DNA from: Bradyrhizobium sp. 1(2017)
GTDB lineage: Bacteria > Pseudomonadota > Alphaproteobacteria > Rhizobiales > Xanthobacteraceae
NCBI RefSeq assembly: GCF_011602485.2
Contig: NZ_CP050022.2
Location: forward strand, 3,182,001-3,246,000
DNA length: 64,000 nt
Direction: 5' to 3'
The notes beneath the pieces are model-generated. The model did no database searches. It saw nothing but the letters and a program-made list of their open reading frames with translations, and was not told where the DNA came from. This document shows positions 9,801 to 17,529 of the stretch, one piece after another (position 1 is the first letter of the stretch; the number at the start of each line of letters is the position of its first letter). The position numbers were made by a program, and so were the translations under genes.

Positions 9801-9898
9801 TCGCCCGCAAGGCCGGCGGCGGCGGTGCGACGGGCGGAGGCTTCTCGCTGTTCGCACTGCTCGCGAAGGTGGCCAGCCTGTTCGGGGGGCGCCGATGA
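6887..9898 (+). CDS. Molybdopterin-binding hydroxylase large subunit fused to a CoxG-like (SRPBCC) domain
   Basis: A 1003-residue protein. The first part is a xanthine dehydrogenase/aldehyde oxidase-family molybdenum subunit: GRSIERVEDAALLSGRGRF near the start, GGSFGVKQ, and the GVGEGN motif whose Glu773 is the expected catalytic base. The CO-dehydrogenase form I loop AYRCSFR is absent; the matching region reads GLNRGFGGPQ, so this is not a classical CO dehydrogenase. From about residue 835 there is a complete SRPBCC/CoxG-like domain (GEGQASVKGAPEQVW, then VIPGCQ), ending in a Gly-rich stretch and a hydrophobic tail that may anchor it to the membrane. CoxG is normally a separate membrane-recruitment protein. 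The gene overlaps the FAD-subunit gene by 4 bases. Confidence 0.9.
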   Translation: MVQAAVRSANSVDQSGETAWVGRSIERVEDAALLSGRGRFIDDLGVQPGTLHAAILRSPHAHADILSIDVEAASRLPGVAAVLTGRDVKAVTTSLVVGVKAPVECWPIAMDRVRYVGEPVAVIVATDRARAEDAAELINVEYRPRGAVVDPLGAIAPDAPVLHDGFPGNLASDRAFRYGDPEKAFADAPHRFSIDIRYPRNSCTPIETYGVVASHDAGEDAYDVIANFQGPFSIHTVIARALKVPGNRLRLRTPPESGGSFGVKQGVFPYIVLIAAAARVTGRPVKWIEDRLEHLTASVSATNRATTLAAAVAADGKILALDWDQVEDCGAHLRAPEPATLYRMHGNLTGAYDIGHVRIRNRVVVTNKTPTGLNRGFGGPQVYFALERLVQRIAIGLGLDPLDVIKRNLIDAGAFPYRTATGALLDSGNYREAVARAVEQGKLAELRARRDEARAHGRLYGIGFTAVVEPSVSNMGYITTVLTAAERRKAGPKNGAQATATVGLDPVGSVTVHVASVPQGQGHRTVLSQVVADVFGLQPKDIRVNTEIDTAKDAWSIASGNYASRFAAAVAGTAKLAAERVAGRLARIAASQLNVEAADIVFAKGFVASRHNPENRIAFSRVAALSHWSPGSLPDDAGQTIRETVFWTPPELTPPDEDDRINSSLCHGFIFDFCGVEIDRTTLETRIDRYVTMHDCGTILHPGMVNGQIRGGFAQALGAALYEEYAYADDGSFLTGTLADYLLPTTTEVPEPEIIHMETPSPFTPLGAKGVGEGNCMSTPVCLANAVADALGVADVTLPLVPARLAELVRGAEPPPPAGGIAAAPARESDRRLRGEGQASVKGAPEQVWAMLLDPATLQSVIPGCQRVDKVTDTHFRADVTLGIGPVTGRYRADVELFDLDPPRAVTLRGGATGALGFGSAEGRITLTPDGDGGTKLTYSYDAAIGGKVASIGGRLLDGATRVIIGQFFTALARKAGGGGATGGGFSLFALLAKVASLFGGRR

Positions 9899-10710
9899 AG
9901 CCCCCCGCATTCGACTATCTCCGCGCCGAAACCGTCGGCGACGTCCTCGAAGGGCTGGCGCAGCAGGGCGGAGACGCCCGCGTGCTCGCCGGCGGGCAGT
10001 CGCTGATGGCGATGCTCAACATGCGCCTCGCCAAGCCGAAGCTGCTGATCGACATCATGCGCATCGGGGAATTGCGCCAGATCGAGCGGAAAGGCGATGC
10101 CGTCGTCATCGGCGCCGGCGTGCGCCAGGCCGATCTGCTGGCGTGGCCGGATCTGGCCGCGGCGCTGCCGCTGGTGGCGCTGGCGCTGCCGTGGGTTGGG
10201 CATGTGCAGACCCGCAGCCGTGGCACGATCTGCGGCTCGCTCGCGCATGCCGATCCCAGCGCGGAGATGCCGCTCGCCCTGGTCGCGCTCGGCGGCGAGG
10301 TGCACCTGCGCAGCGCCCGGCGCCGCCGCCGCGTCGCGGCCAGGGATTTCTTCGCCGGCATGATGCTGACCGCGCGGAGCGACGACGAGCTGATCGAGGG
10401 CATCTCGCTTCCAGTCGTCAAGGGATCGCGCTTCGCCTTCCGCGAAGTCGCGCGCCGGCACGGCGATTTCGCCATCGTCGCCTGTGCCGCGATGAAAACG
10501 CCGACGGGCGTGCGTCTCGCCGTCGGCGGCGTCGCCGATGTTCCGACCGCCCGCGACTGGCCGCGGCTCGAGGGCGACGCCCTCGACGACGCCCTCAACG
10601 CCTTTGCCTACGACCTCGGCGCCCGCGACGACGTCCATGCCACCGCGCGCTACCGCCGCGATCTCGTGCGCATGATCGGCCGCGACCTGATCGGCGAGGT
10701 GCTGCAATGA
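9895..10710 (+). CDS. FAD-binding subunit of the molybdenum hydroxylase
   Basis: A 271-residue CoxM/xanthine-dehydrogenase FAD subunit. The FAD-binding stretches VLAGGQSLMAMLNMRLAKP and RSRGTICGSLAHADPSAEMP are clear. The start codon overlaps the large-subunit stop as ATGA, so translation is coupled. It carries electrons from the iron-sulfur subunit to the acceptor in a heterotrimeric (LMS) hydroxylase. The gene order large-medium-small differs from the M-S-L order of the classical coxMSL operon. Confidence 0.93.
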   Translation: MKPPAFDYLRAETVGDVLEGLAQQGGDARVLAGGQSLMAMLNMRLAKPKLLIDIMRIGELRQIERKGDAVVIGAGVRQADLLAWPDLAAALPLVALALPWVGHVQTRSRGTICGSLAHADPSAEMPLALVALGGEVHLRSARRRRRVAARDFFAGMMLTARSDDELIEGISLPVVKGSRFAFREVARRHGDFAIVACAAMKTPTGVRLAVGGVADVPTARDWPRLEGDALDDALNAFAYDLGARDDVHATARYRRDLVRMIGRDLIGEVLQ

Positions 10711-11225
10711 CCCGTCTCGAGTCCGATCGCCGCCATCCCATTCGCTTCATGCTGAACGGCAAGCCGGTCGAGGGGGAAGCCGAGCCGCGCATGCCGCTCT
10801 CCGATTTCCTGCGTCACCAGCTCGGTGCGACCGGAACGCATGTCGGCTGTGAGCACGGTGTCTGCGGCGCCTGCACGGTGATCGTGGACGGCATGCTGAC
10901 GCGATCCTGCCTTACGCTCGCGGCGCAGGTCGATGGTTGCGAGGTCAGGACGGTCGAAGGGCTCGCGCCGTCTGCCGACCGGCTTGGCGTGCTGCAACAG
11001 GCCTTCCGCCGCAACCACGCGCTCCAATGCGGCTTCTGCACCGCCGGCATCTTGATGTCACTCGACCTCTACCTCGGCAGCAATCTGACGCCGACCGAGA
11101 CGGAGATCCGCGATCTCCTCAGCGGGCATCTGTGCCGCTGCACCGGCTACACCCCGATCATCCGCGCGGCGCTCGAAGCCGCCGCGGAGCTCGCTTCATC
11201 CAAAGAAGAGACGTCAAATGCTTGA
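10707..11225 (+). CDS. 2Fe-2S subunit of the molybdenum hydroxylase
   Basis: A 172-residue CoxS-type subunit with two 2Fe-2S sites: the plant-ferredoxin type at C48, C53, C56 and C68 (CEHGVCGAC), and the second at C108, C111, C143 and C145 (CGFC and CRC). It overlaps the FAD-subunit gene by 4 bases and the next gene (CoA ligase) by 8 bases, which makes this a tightly coupled operon. Together the three subunits should hydroxylate an aromatic N-heterocycle, aldehyde or CoA-thioester ring carbon with water as oxygen source. Confidence 0.95.
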   Translation: MTRLESDRRHPIRFMLNGKPVEGEAEPRMPLSDFLRHQLGATGTHVGCEHGVCGACTVIVDGMLTRSCLTLAAQVDGCEVRTVEGLAPSADRLGVLQQAFRRNHALQCGFCTAGILMSLDLYLGSNLTPTETEIRDLLSGHLCRCTGYTPIIRAALEAAAELASSKEETSNA

Positions 11226-12762
11226 TCTCGCCAGCAGTTTCATTGCCAGCGCCGCGCGTGATCCCCAGGCGATCGCGCTGGTCGACGGCGAACTGCGCCT
11301 GACCTACCGGCAGTGGTACGACAAGATCTCCGCGCTCGTGGCTTCGTTCGAGCGCCTCGGCCTTAAGCCCGGCGATCACGTCGTCACGCTGCTGCAGAAC
11401 CGGTGGGAAGCGGCGACGCTGCACTGGGCCTGTCAGTTCGCCGGCCTCGTCATCACACCGATCAACTGGCGCGCCAAGGCCGACGAGCTCGACTACTGCA
11501 TCGGGAATGCCGAGGCCTGCGCGATCTTCTATCAAGACATTTCCGCCGAGGCGGTGCAGGGCTCGGCGCTATCAGGCAAGCTGCTGCGCGCGTCCGTCGA
11601 TCCCGGGACGGGGGAGGGGACCAGCTTTGCCGAACTGATCAAGGACAGTGCGCCCGATGCCGAGCCGCGTGTCGGTGCCGATGCATGGTCGATCATGCTC
11701 TACACGTCCGGCACGACGTCACGGCCGAAGGGCGTGCCGCGCCGGCATCGTGCGGAACGCGCCGCCGCGATTGCCCATGTCGCGCAGAACCTCTACGGCC
11801 GCGGCGAGCGTACGCTCGGCGTGATGCCGCTCTACCACACCATGGGCGTCCGCTCGCTACTGGCGATGTCGCTGATCGGCGGAAGCTTCATCTGCCTGCC
11901 GCGCTACGACAGCCGCCAGGCCCTGTCGCTGATCGAGAAGGAGGAGATCACCAATTTGTATCTCGTGCCGACGCTCTATCACGACCTCGTCCATCACGAG
12001 GCCTTCGCCGGGACCGACGTCTCCAGCGTGCGCAAGCTCGGCTTTGCCGGCGCGTCGATGACCGATGGGCTGTTGAAGAAGCTGAACGGGGCGTTCAAGC
12101 CGGAGCTGTTCGTCAATCACTACGGCAGCTCCGAGATCTACACGTTTACGATCGACCAGAACGCTGCGGCCAAGCCCGGATCGGCCGGCAAGGCCGGGTT
12201 GAACCAGCACGTCAAGGTCGTGCGGATCGGCGCACGCTCGATCGCAGAGCTCGCCGCGGTCGGCGAGGAGGGCGAGATCATCGCAACGCTTGCCGGCGAC
12301 GAAGCCTTCGAAGGCTATTGGCGTCGTCCCGAGGCCGACGCCAAATCGCTGCGCGAGGGCTGGTATTTCACCGGTGATACCGGCTTCGTCGATCCCGACG
12401 GCGACCTCTTCGTCACCGGCCGTGTCGACGACATGATCATCACCGGCGGTGAGAACGTCTCGCCGGTCGAGATCGAGAGCTGCCTGTCGCTGCATCCCGC
12501 CGTCGATGAGGTCGCGGTGGTCGGTGTCGCCGACGAGAAATGGGGCAAGGTCGTCGCCGCGTTCGTCAAACGCAATCGCGTCGTCACCGAGGTCGAGCTG
12601 GAGCAGTTCTGTCGCACCTCGGGCCTCGCCAATTTCAAGCGGCCGCGCCGCTACGTCTTCGTCGATGCGATCCCGAAATCGCCCGTCGGCAAGCTGCTGC
12701 GGCGATTGCTCGTCGCCGGAGAATACGAGGCCGAGCGGATGCCGCCGTCGGACGCCGCCTGA
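11218..12762 (+). CDS. AMP-dependent acyl-CoA ligase
   Basis: A 514-residue acyl-adenylate-forming enzyme. It has the P-loop-like motif YTSGTTSRPKG, the YGSSE motif, GWYFTGDTGF and the C-terminal K motif KSPVGKLLRR. It activates a carboxylic acid with ATP and CoA. The overlap with the 2Fe-2S subunit gene and the enoyl-CoA hydratase 30 bases downstream point to CoA-thioester chemistry in the same pathway. The order of ring activation, hydroxylation and decarboxylation cannot be read from gene order. Confidence 0.92.
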   Translation: MLDLASSFIASAARDPQAIALVDGELRLTYRQWYDKISALVASFERLGLKPGDHVVTLLQNRWEAATLHWACQFAGLVITPINWRAKADELDYCIGNAEACAIFYQDISAEAVQGSALSGKLLRASVDPGTGEGTSFAELIKDSAPDAEPRVGADAWSIMLYTSGTTSRPKGVPRRHRAERAAAIAHVAQNLYGRGERTLGVMPLYHTMGVRSLLAMSLIGGSFICLPRYDSRQALSLIEKEEITNLYLVPTLYHDLVHHEAFAGTDVSSVRKLGFAGASMTDGLLKKLNGAFKPELFVNHYGSSEIYTFTIDQNAAAKPGSAGKAGLNQHVKVVRIGARSIAELAAVGEEGEIIATLAGDEAFEGYWRRPEADAKSLREGWYFTGDTGFVDPDGDLFVTGRVDDMIITGGENVSPVEIESCLSLHPAVDEVAVVGVADEKWGKVVAAFVKRNRVVTEVELEQFCRTSGLANFKRPRRYVFVDAIPKSPVGKLLRRLLVAGEYEAERMPPSDAA

Positions 12763-12792
12763 ACATCGCCCATCAACAGAAGGAAGCACAAA

Positions 12793-13599
12793 ATGCCGTC
12801 ACCCTACACGTTTGCCGATCCCCGGCTTGCCAAGCTCGACGGGTTCAAGGTCGAGATCGACGAGGCGCATGAGCGCGCCGACATCATCCTGGGCCGGCCG
12901 CCCTACAATGTCGTGGCGATGCCCCAGCGCGACCAGCTGCGGCTGACCTTCGAGACGCTGGACGAGGATCCGCGGGTGCGCGTCATCGTGGTGCGCGGCG
13001 AGGGCGAGCACTTCTCCAGCGGCGGCAATATCGGTGGTTTCATGGAGGCGAGTCCCGAGCACGTCTCCAAGCTCGCCTGGAACATCGCCGCGCCGGCGCG
13101 CTGCGCAAAGCCGGTCATCGTCGCCAACCGCGGCTATTGCTTCGGCGTCGGCTTCGAATTGTCGCTCGCCTGCGACTTCCGCATCGCGTCGGAGACCACG
13201 CAATACGCGTTGCCGGAGCAGAAGCTCGGCCAGATCCCGGGATCGGGTGGCTCGGCGCGTCTCCAGAAGATGGTCGGCATCACCCACACCAAGGACATCG
13301 TGATGCGGTCCAAGCGCATCTCGGCCAAGCAGGCGCTCGAGTGGGGTATTGCCACCGAATGTGTGCCGGATGCCGAGCTGGAAAAGGCGACCGACAAGCT
13401 CGTCGACGAGCTCCGCACCTTCTCGCCGCTGGCGCAGCGCACGGCCAAGAAGCTCCTCAACGACACCGAGGATTCGACGCTCGCCATTGCGATCGAGCTC
13501 GAAGGCCATTGCTACAGCCGTCTGCGCCAGTCGGAGGATTTCAAGGAGGGCGTCGAGGCCTTCAACGGCAAGCGCCCGCCGAAATTCGTCGGCCGCTGA
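12793..13599 (+). CDS. Enoyl-CoA hydratase/isomerase family protein
   Basis: A 268-residue crotonase-fold protein. The oxyanion-hole segments are HFSSGGNIGGF and YCFGVGFELSLACDFRIAS. Family reactions include hydration, isomerisation or ring cleavage of CoA thioesters. AAGGAAG lies about 11 bases before the ATG. It ends 71 bases before the transporter gene, and the gap contains a GC-rich hairpin. It resembles ring-hydrolysing or dienoyl-CoA hydratase members more by context than by any diagnostic residue, so the exact reaction stays open. Confidence 0.9.
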   Translation: MPSPYTFADPRLAKLDGFKVEIDEAHERADIILGRPPYNVVAMPQRDQLRLTFETLDEDPRVRVIVVRGEGEHFSSGGNIGGFMEASPEHVSKLAWNIAAPARCAKPVIVANRGYCFGVGFELSLACDFRIASETTQYALPEQKLGQIPGSGGSARLQKMVGITHTKDIVMRSKRISAKQALEWGIATECVPDAELEKATDKLVDELRTFSPLAQRTAKKLLNDTEDSTLAIAIELEGHCYSRLRQSEDFKEGVEAFNGKRPPKFVGR

Positions 13600-13612
13600 T
13601 ACGCGAAAAATT

Positions 13613-13642
13613 GCCGCGGTTCGCAATGGCGCGGACCGCGGC
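13613..13642 (+). terminator. Hairpin between enoyl-CoA hydratase and transporter genes
   Basis: Perfect 8-bp arms GCCGCGGT and ACCGCGGC with a 14-base loop, 14 bases after the hydratase stop. There is no T-run, so it is at best a weak terminator, attenuator or RNA-processing site inside the operon. Confidence 0.35.
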
Positions 13643-13670
13643 GCTACTCAAACGGGGGAGGTACAAAAAA

Positions 13671-15002
13671 ATGGCTGAGATGAATATGCCGGCCGCGGGT
13701 GCGGAATCATCGGCGGACAACAAGCAGATGGTCAATGCGATCATCGCGTCGGTGCTCGGATGGGCGCTCGATCTCTTTGATTTGTTCATTCTGCTCTACG
13801 TGGCGCCGGTCGTCGGCGCATTATTCTTTCCGTCGAGCAATGCGGCGTTGTCGCTGGCCGCGGTCTACGGCTCGTTCGCCGTCACGCTGTTGATGCGGCC
13901 GCTCGGCTCGGCGGTGTTCGGTCACTATGCCGACGTGCACGGCCGCAAGCAGGCCATGCTGGTCGCCATCGTCGGCGTCGGCCTCAGCACGGCGGCGTTC
14001 GGCCTGCTGCCGACCATCGCGCAGGTCGGCGTGATCGCTCCGATCATCTTTCTGCTCCTGCGCCTCGTGCAGGGCGTGTTCGTCGGCGGCGTCGTGGCCT
14101 CGACCCACACCATCGGAACGGAATCGGTCCCGCCGCAATGGCGTGGCGCGATGTCGGGCCTGGTCGGCGGTGGCGGCGCCGGCATCGGTGCGCTGCTCGC
14201 GTCCTTCATCTTCCTGATCACGTCCTCGATCTTCCCCGGCGATGCCTTCGCGGTGTGGGGCTGGCGCTTCATGTTCTTCTCTGGGTTGCTGAGCTCTCTG
14301 CTCGGCTGGTTCATCTTCCGGAATCTGGAGGAGTCCCCGTACTTCAAGGAATTGAAGCGCCAGCAGGGCAACAAGCAGGCGAAGGTCTCGAAAGCCCCGG
14401 TCAAGGAGGTCTTGTCGGGTGAATATCGCGGCGTCCTGCTGATCAACCTGCTGATCACCTTCGGCGGCGGCGCCGGCTATTACCTGACCTCCGGCTATCT
14501 GCCGAGCTTCCTGAAGGTCATCAACGCGGTTCCGAACCAGACCTCCTCGCTGATCCTGATGGGCGCGAGCGTCTCGGCGTTCTTCTCCGCGGTGCTGGTG
14601 GGAGCGCTCAGCGATCTCATCGGCCGCAAGAAGACGTTCCTCCTGATCGGCGTTCTCGCGGCTGTGCTGCTGCCGCTATGCTATCTGAACCTCGCCGGCA
14701 CCAAGGACACGACACAGATCACGCTCTATGCGCTCGCCATCGCCTTCATCGGCAATGCGGGTTACGCGCCGGTGCTGATCTTCCTGAACGAACGGTTCCC
14801 GACCGCGCTACGTGCGAGCGGTACCGGTCTGTCCTGGAACATCGGCTTTGCGCTGGGCGGCATGATGCCGACATTCGTCTCGCTGGTGAGCGGCAGTCCG
14901 GCGGAGATTCCGATGTCGCTGGCCTACTTCGCGGTCGGAGTGTTCCTGGTCTACCTGATCGGTGCGGTCGTGATTCCCGAGACCAAGGGAAACTTCCGCT
15001 GA
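13671..15002 (+). CDS. MFS transporter, metabolite:H+ symporter-like
   Basis: A 443-residue protein with twelve predicted membrane segments. Family marks are the D-x-x-x-x-R/K loop YADVHGRKQ between helices 2 and 3, repeated as SDLIGRKK in the second half, and the late motif RASGTGLSWNIG. This is the layout of aromatic-acid or dicarboxylate importers of the MHS/AAHS type. GGGGGAGG lies about 8 bases before the ATG. It is probably the proton-driven importer of the pathway's acid substrate, alongside the TctC-type binding protein. Confidence 0.92.
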   Translation: MAEMNMPAAGAESSADNKQMVNAIIASVLGWALDLFDLFILLYVAPVVGALFFPSSNAALSLAAVYGSFAVTLLMRPLGSAVFGHYADVHGRKQAMLVAIVGVGLSTAAFGLLPTIAQVGVIAPIIFLLLRLVQGVFVGGVVASTHTIGTESVPPQWRGAMSGLVGGGGAGIGALLASFIFLITSSIFPGDAFAVWGWRFMFFSGLLSSLLGWFIFRNLEESPYFKELKRQQGNKQAKVSKAPVKEVLSGEYRGVLLINLLITFGGGAGYYLTSGYLPSFLKVINAVPNQTSSLILMGASVSAFFSAVLVGALSDLIGRKKTFLLIGVLAAVLLPLCYLNLAGTKDTTQITLYALAIAFIGNAGYAPVLIFLNERFPTALRASGTGLSWNIGFALGGMMPTFVSLVSGSPAEIPMSLAYFAVGVFLVYLIGAVVIPETKGNFR

Positions 15003-15009
15003 GGTCAAT

Positions 15010-15037
15010 CGGCGCGGCTGCACCTGTGGCCGCGCCG
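15010..15037 (+). terminator. GC-rich hairpin after the MFS gene
   Basis: Perfect 9-bp arms CGGCGCGGC and GCCGCGCCG with a 10-base loop, 7 bases after the transporter stop and 22 bases before the next start. It lacks a T-tract, so termination would be partial. Confidence 0.4.
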
Positions 15038-15059
15038 CCGGATACGTATCGAGACGGGA

Positions 15060-16772
15060 ATGGATGAGCTGCATTTCGACGATGTGATCGTCGGCGGGGG
15101 ATCGGCGGGCTGCGTGCTTGCCAATCGGCTTTCGGCGGATGGACAGCGCCGCGTGCTTCTGATCGAAGCGGGGATGGACACGCCGCCCGAGGCAACACCA
15201 CCGGAAATCCTCGACAGCTATCCCATGACGCTGTTCTTCGGCGACAGATACATCTGGCCCGGCCTGTCGGCCGCGGCCGGCCGCAATGCCGAGGGCCAGC
15301 CGGTCGTTCGTGCCTATGAGCAGGGCCGGGTGATGGGCGGGGGCTCCAGCATCAACGTGCAGTCGGCCAATCGCGGGCTGCCACGTGACTATGACGAATG
15401 GCGCGACCTTGGCGCGCGCGGCTGGGGTTGGGCGGACGTGCTGCCGTACTTTCGCAAACTCGAGACCGATCTGGATTTCGACGGCCCGCTGCATGGCAGG
15501 AGCGGTCCGATCCCGATCCGCCGTATCGCGCGGGAGGCGATGCCGCAGTTTGGCCTCGCTGTGGGCGAGGCATTGTCGGCAACGGGCCTGCCGTTTCGCT
15601 TGGATCAGAACGGAGAGTTCGAGGACGGGATTTTTCCGCCGGCCTTCTCGAACCGCAACGACCGCCGTGTCTCCACCGCCGCCGGCTATCTCGACACCGC
15701 GACGCGGGCGCGACCGAACCTGACCATCTGGGCCGATAGTGAGGTCGAGCAGCTTCAGGTCGACGGCCGCCGCGCGACGGGTGTGGTGGTTTCGCGCGGC
15801 GGACAGAAACTCACGGTCGATGCTGGCCGCGTGATCCTGACCGCGGGCGCGTTGCAATCGCCGGCGATCCTGATGCGGGCAGGCATCGGTCCGGGGGCAG
15901 CGCTGCAGGCGCTCAGCATTCCCGTCGCCATCGATCTGCCGGGCGTCGGCAGCAATCTGCGCGATCATCCGGCGCTGACCTTCTGCCAGTATCTGCCGCG
16001 CCAATTGCGGCTGCCTCTTGCGCGGCGCCGTCCCAATTTCGCGGCGATGCGATTCTCGTCGGGACATCCGGGCTGCGATCCCTCCGACATGTACATCACG
16101 GCCTCGGCCCGCGGCGGCTGGCACGCGCTGGGCAGGCGGCTTGGCCTGTATTTCCTCTGGTGCAACCGGCCCCATTCGAGCGGCACGCTCACACTGGCGA
16201 CGTGCGATCCCAGGACCGATCCGACCGTCGATTTCAACCTGCTGTCCGATCCGCGGGATCTCGAACGGCTGGTTGCTTCGGTCCGGCTGCTCGCCAGGCT
16301 GGTCGTTCATCCCGCGCTCAACCCGGAGGCCGACGATTTCTTTCCGGCCTCCTATTCCCCGCGGATCAAGCGGCTGAGCCGGTATGGCACGGCCAACCGC
16401 ATCATCGCCTCCATCCTCGGGCCGATGCTCGACGTGCCTCCGGGGCTCAGGCAGTTGCTGATCCGACTCGTGCTGCTGAATGGCACCGCCTTCCGGGCGA
16501 CGCTCGCGGATAACCGCGCGCTCGAAGCCTTCGTGCGACAGAGTGTGTTCGGGGTCTGGCACCCCGTGGGCACCTGCCGCATGGGCGACCCCACCGACCC
16601 GATGGCGGTGGTCGATCCCGCGGGCAAGGTGATCGGCAGCGACAACATCTTTGTGGCGGACGCTTCGATCATGCCGCGGCTGCCGACGGCCAATACCAAC
16701 ATTCCGGTGATCATGGCAGCCGAGAAGATCAGTGATGCTCTGCTGTCACGAGATCCAGCCTTGCTGCGCTGA
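15060..16772 (+). CDS. GMC-family FAD-dependent alcohol dehydrogenase/oxidase
   Basis: A 570-residue GMC oxidoreductase. The dinucleotide fold is VIVGGGSAGCVLANRLS at residues 9-25, followed by GGGSSINVQSANRG. The C-terminus has HPVGTCRMG with the catalytic His and the closing DASIMPRLPTANTN. GMC enzymes oxidise alcohols to aldehydes or ketones. It is the last gene of the catabolic run on this strand. It may process an alcohol side chain of the substrate or be an add-on; the hairpin upstream makes co-transcription less certain. Confidence 0.9.
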   Translation: MDELHFDDVIVGGGSAGCVLANRLSADGQRRVLLIEAGMDTPPEATPPEILDSYPMTLFFGDRYIWPGLSAAAGRNAEGQPVVRAYEQGRVMGGGSSINVQSANRGLPRDYDEWRDLGARGWGWADVLPYFRKLETDLDFDGPLHGRSGPIPIRRIAREAMPQFGLAVGEALSATGLPFRLDQNGEFEDGIFPPAFSNRNDRRVSTAAGYLDTATRARPNLTIWADSEVEQLQVDGRRATGVVVSRGGQKLTVDAGRVILTAGALQSPAILMRAGIGPGAALQALSIPVAIDLPGVGSNLRDHPALTFCQYLPRQLRLPLARRRPNFAAMRFSSGHPGCDPSDMYITASARGGWHALGRRLGLYFLWCNRPHSSGTLTLATCDPRTDPTVDFNLLSDPRDLERLVASVRLLARLVVHPALNPEADDFFPASYSPRIKRLSRYGTANRIIASILGPMLDVPPGLRQLLIRLVLLNGTAFRATLADNRALEAFVRQSVFGVWHPVGTCRMGDPTDPMAVVDPAGKVIGSDNIFVADASIMPRLPTANTNIPVIMAAEKISDALLSRDPALLR

Positions 16773-16839
16773 CGCACTCTGTGTCGGGCCCGTCAACCCC
16801 TTCCAGCAAAAATATTCCACTTTACCGAAATTCGGAAAC

Positions 16840-17125
16840 GGCGTATGTGTCACCCATCCCGGCTCACCCTTGAGGGGCGGTCATGTGTCGTGTGATCGCA
16901 GGGCCGGGCTTGCGGTGGACGCAGCAGCGTCGTGCGCGAACAGCCTGAGGCAGGGCGGATTGCTCTCCGTGAGCTCTCTAGGTTTCGCGTTGACGAGCGG
17001 CGCTGTCAGGTTCGTCGCGTCATATTCCGATGGCAACGTGCACAACGCCGTCGGACCCTGTGGCGCCAACGGGCCGTGCGTACGGCAAAACCGTGTGGTC
17101 CTGGCCGCAAGCACTATCTCGGATC
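16840..17125 (+). repeat. Degraded dispersed repeat; no gene in 16773-17529
   Basis: This stretch contains fragments (a cacccatcccggctcaccct block, a gcggtggacgcagcagcgtcg block, and a gtggtcctggccg block) that I recognise from memory as parts of a non-coding repeat scattered in Bradyrhizobium genomes, often around IS scars. The short open frames in it are low-complexity and lack ribosome sites. The following 17130-17430 bases contain the atgtccgatttgcctccgaaggc motif, another commonly mis-annotated repeat. The family assignment needs a genome self-comparison. Confidence 0.4.
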
Positions 17126-17529
17126 ACGTTGAAGTGCAGAAAATATTCTTTCTCTCAGCGGCTTACGACGTCTTTGCTGACGATGAGAGCATCATGCCAA
17201 ACTCGCCAGGCCCCAATAGGCCCTAGTTCAGACAGGGCGCAAGCGTAGGATCGCTGCGACGGTCGCCATGTCCGATTTGCCTCCGAAGGCGGAACCATTG
17301 CGGTTAGGTCGGATGCTAAAGGTGAACCAGATGCCGACGGCGCGGCTTCTATACGAAGGGCCGGGGGTCCAAAGCTTGGTCATCGCCAATTGTGTCTCCG
17401 TCGGAACACCATTGCCGAGCGGCCGCCGGCACATGGATGCTGCCGAACAGGCTCACCGGCGATTGGTTCGGCTCCTGCACCGAAGATCGCGGCATTTATG
17501 GCGCGCGACACACCTATATGACGATAGCA

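Noticed and set aside
6887..11225. Carbon monoxide dehydrogenase (coxLMS)
   Set aside because: The AYRCSFR active-site loop of form I CO dehydrogenase is missing, the gene order differs, and CoA-dependent genes follow.
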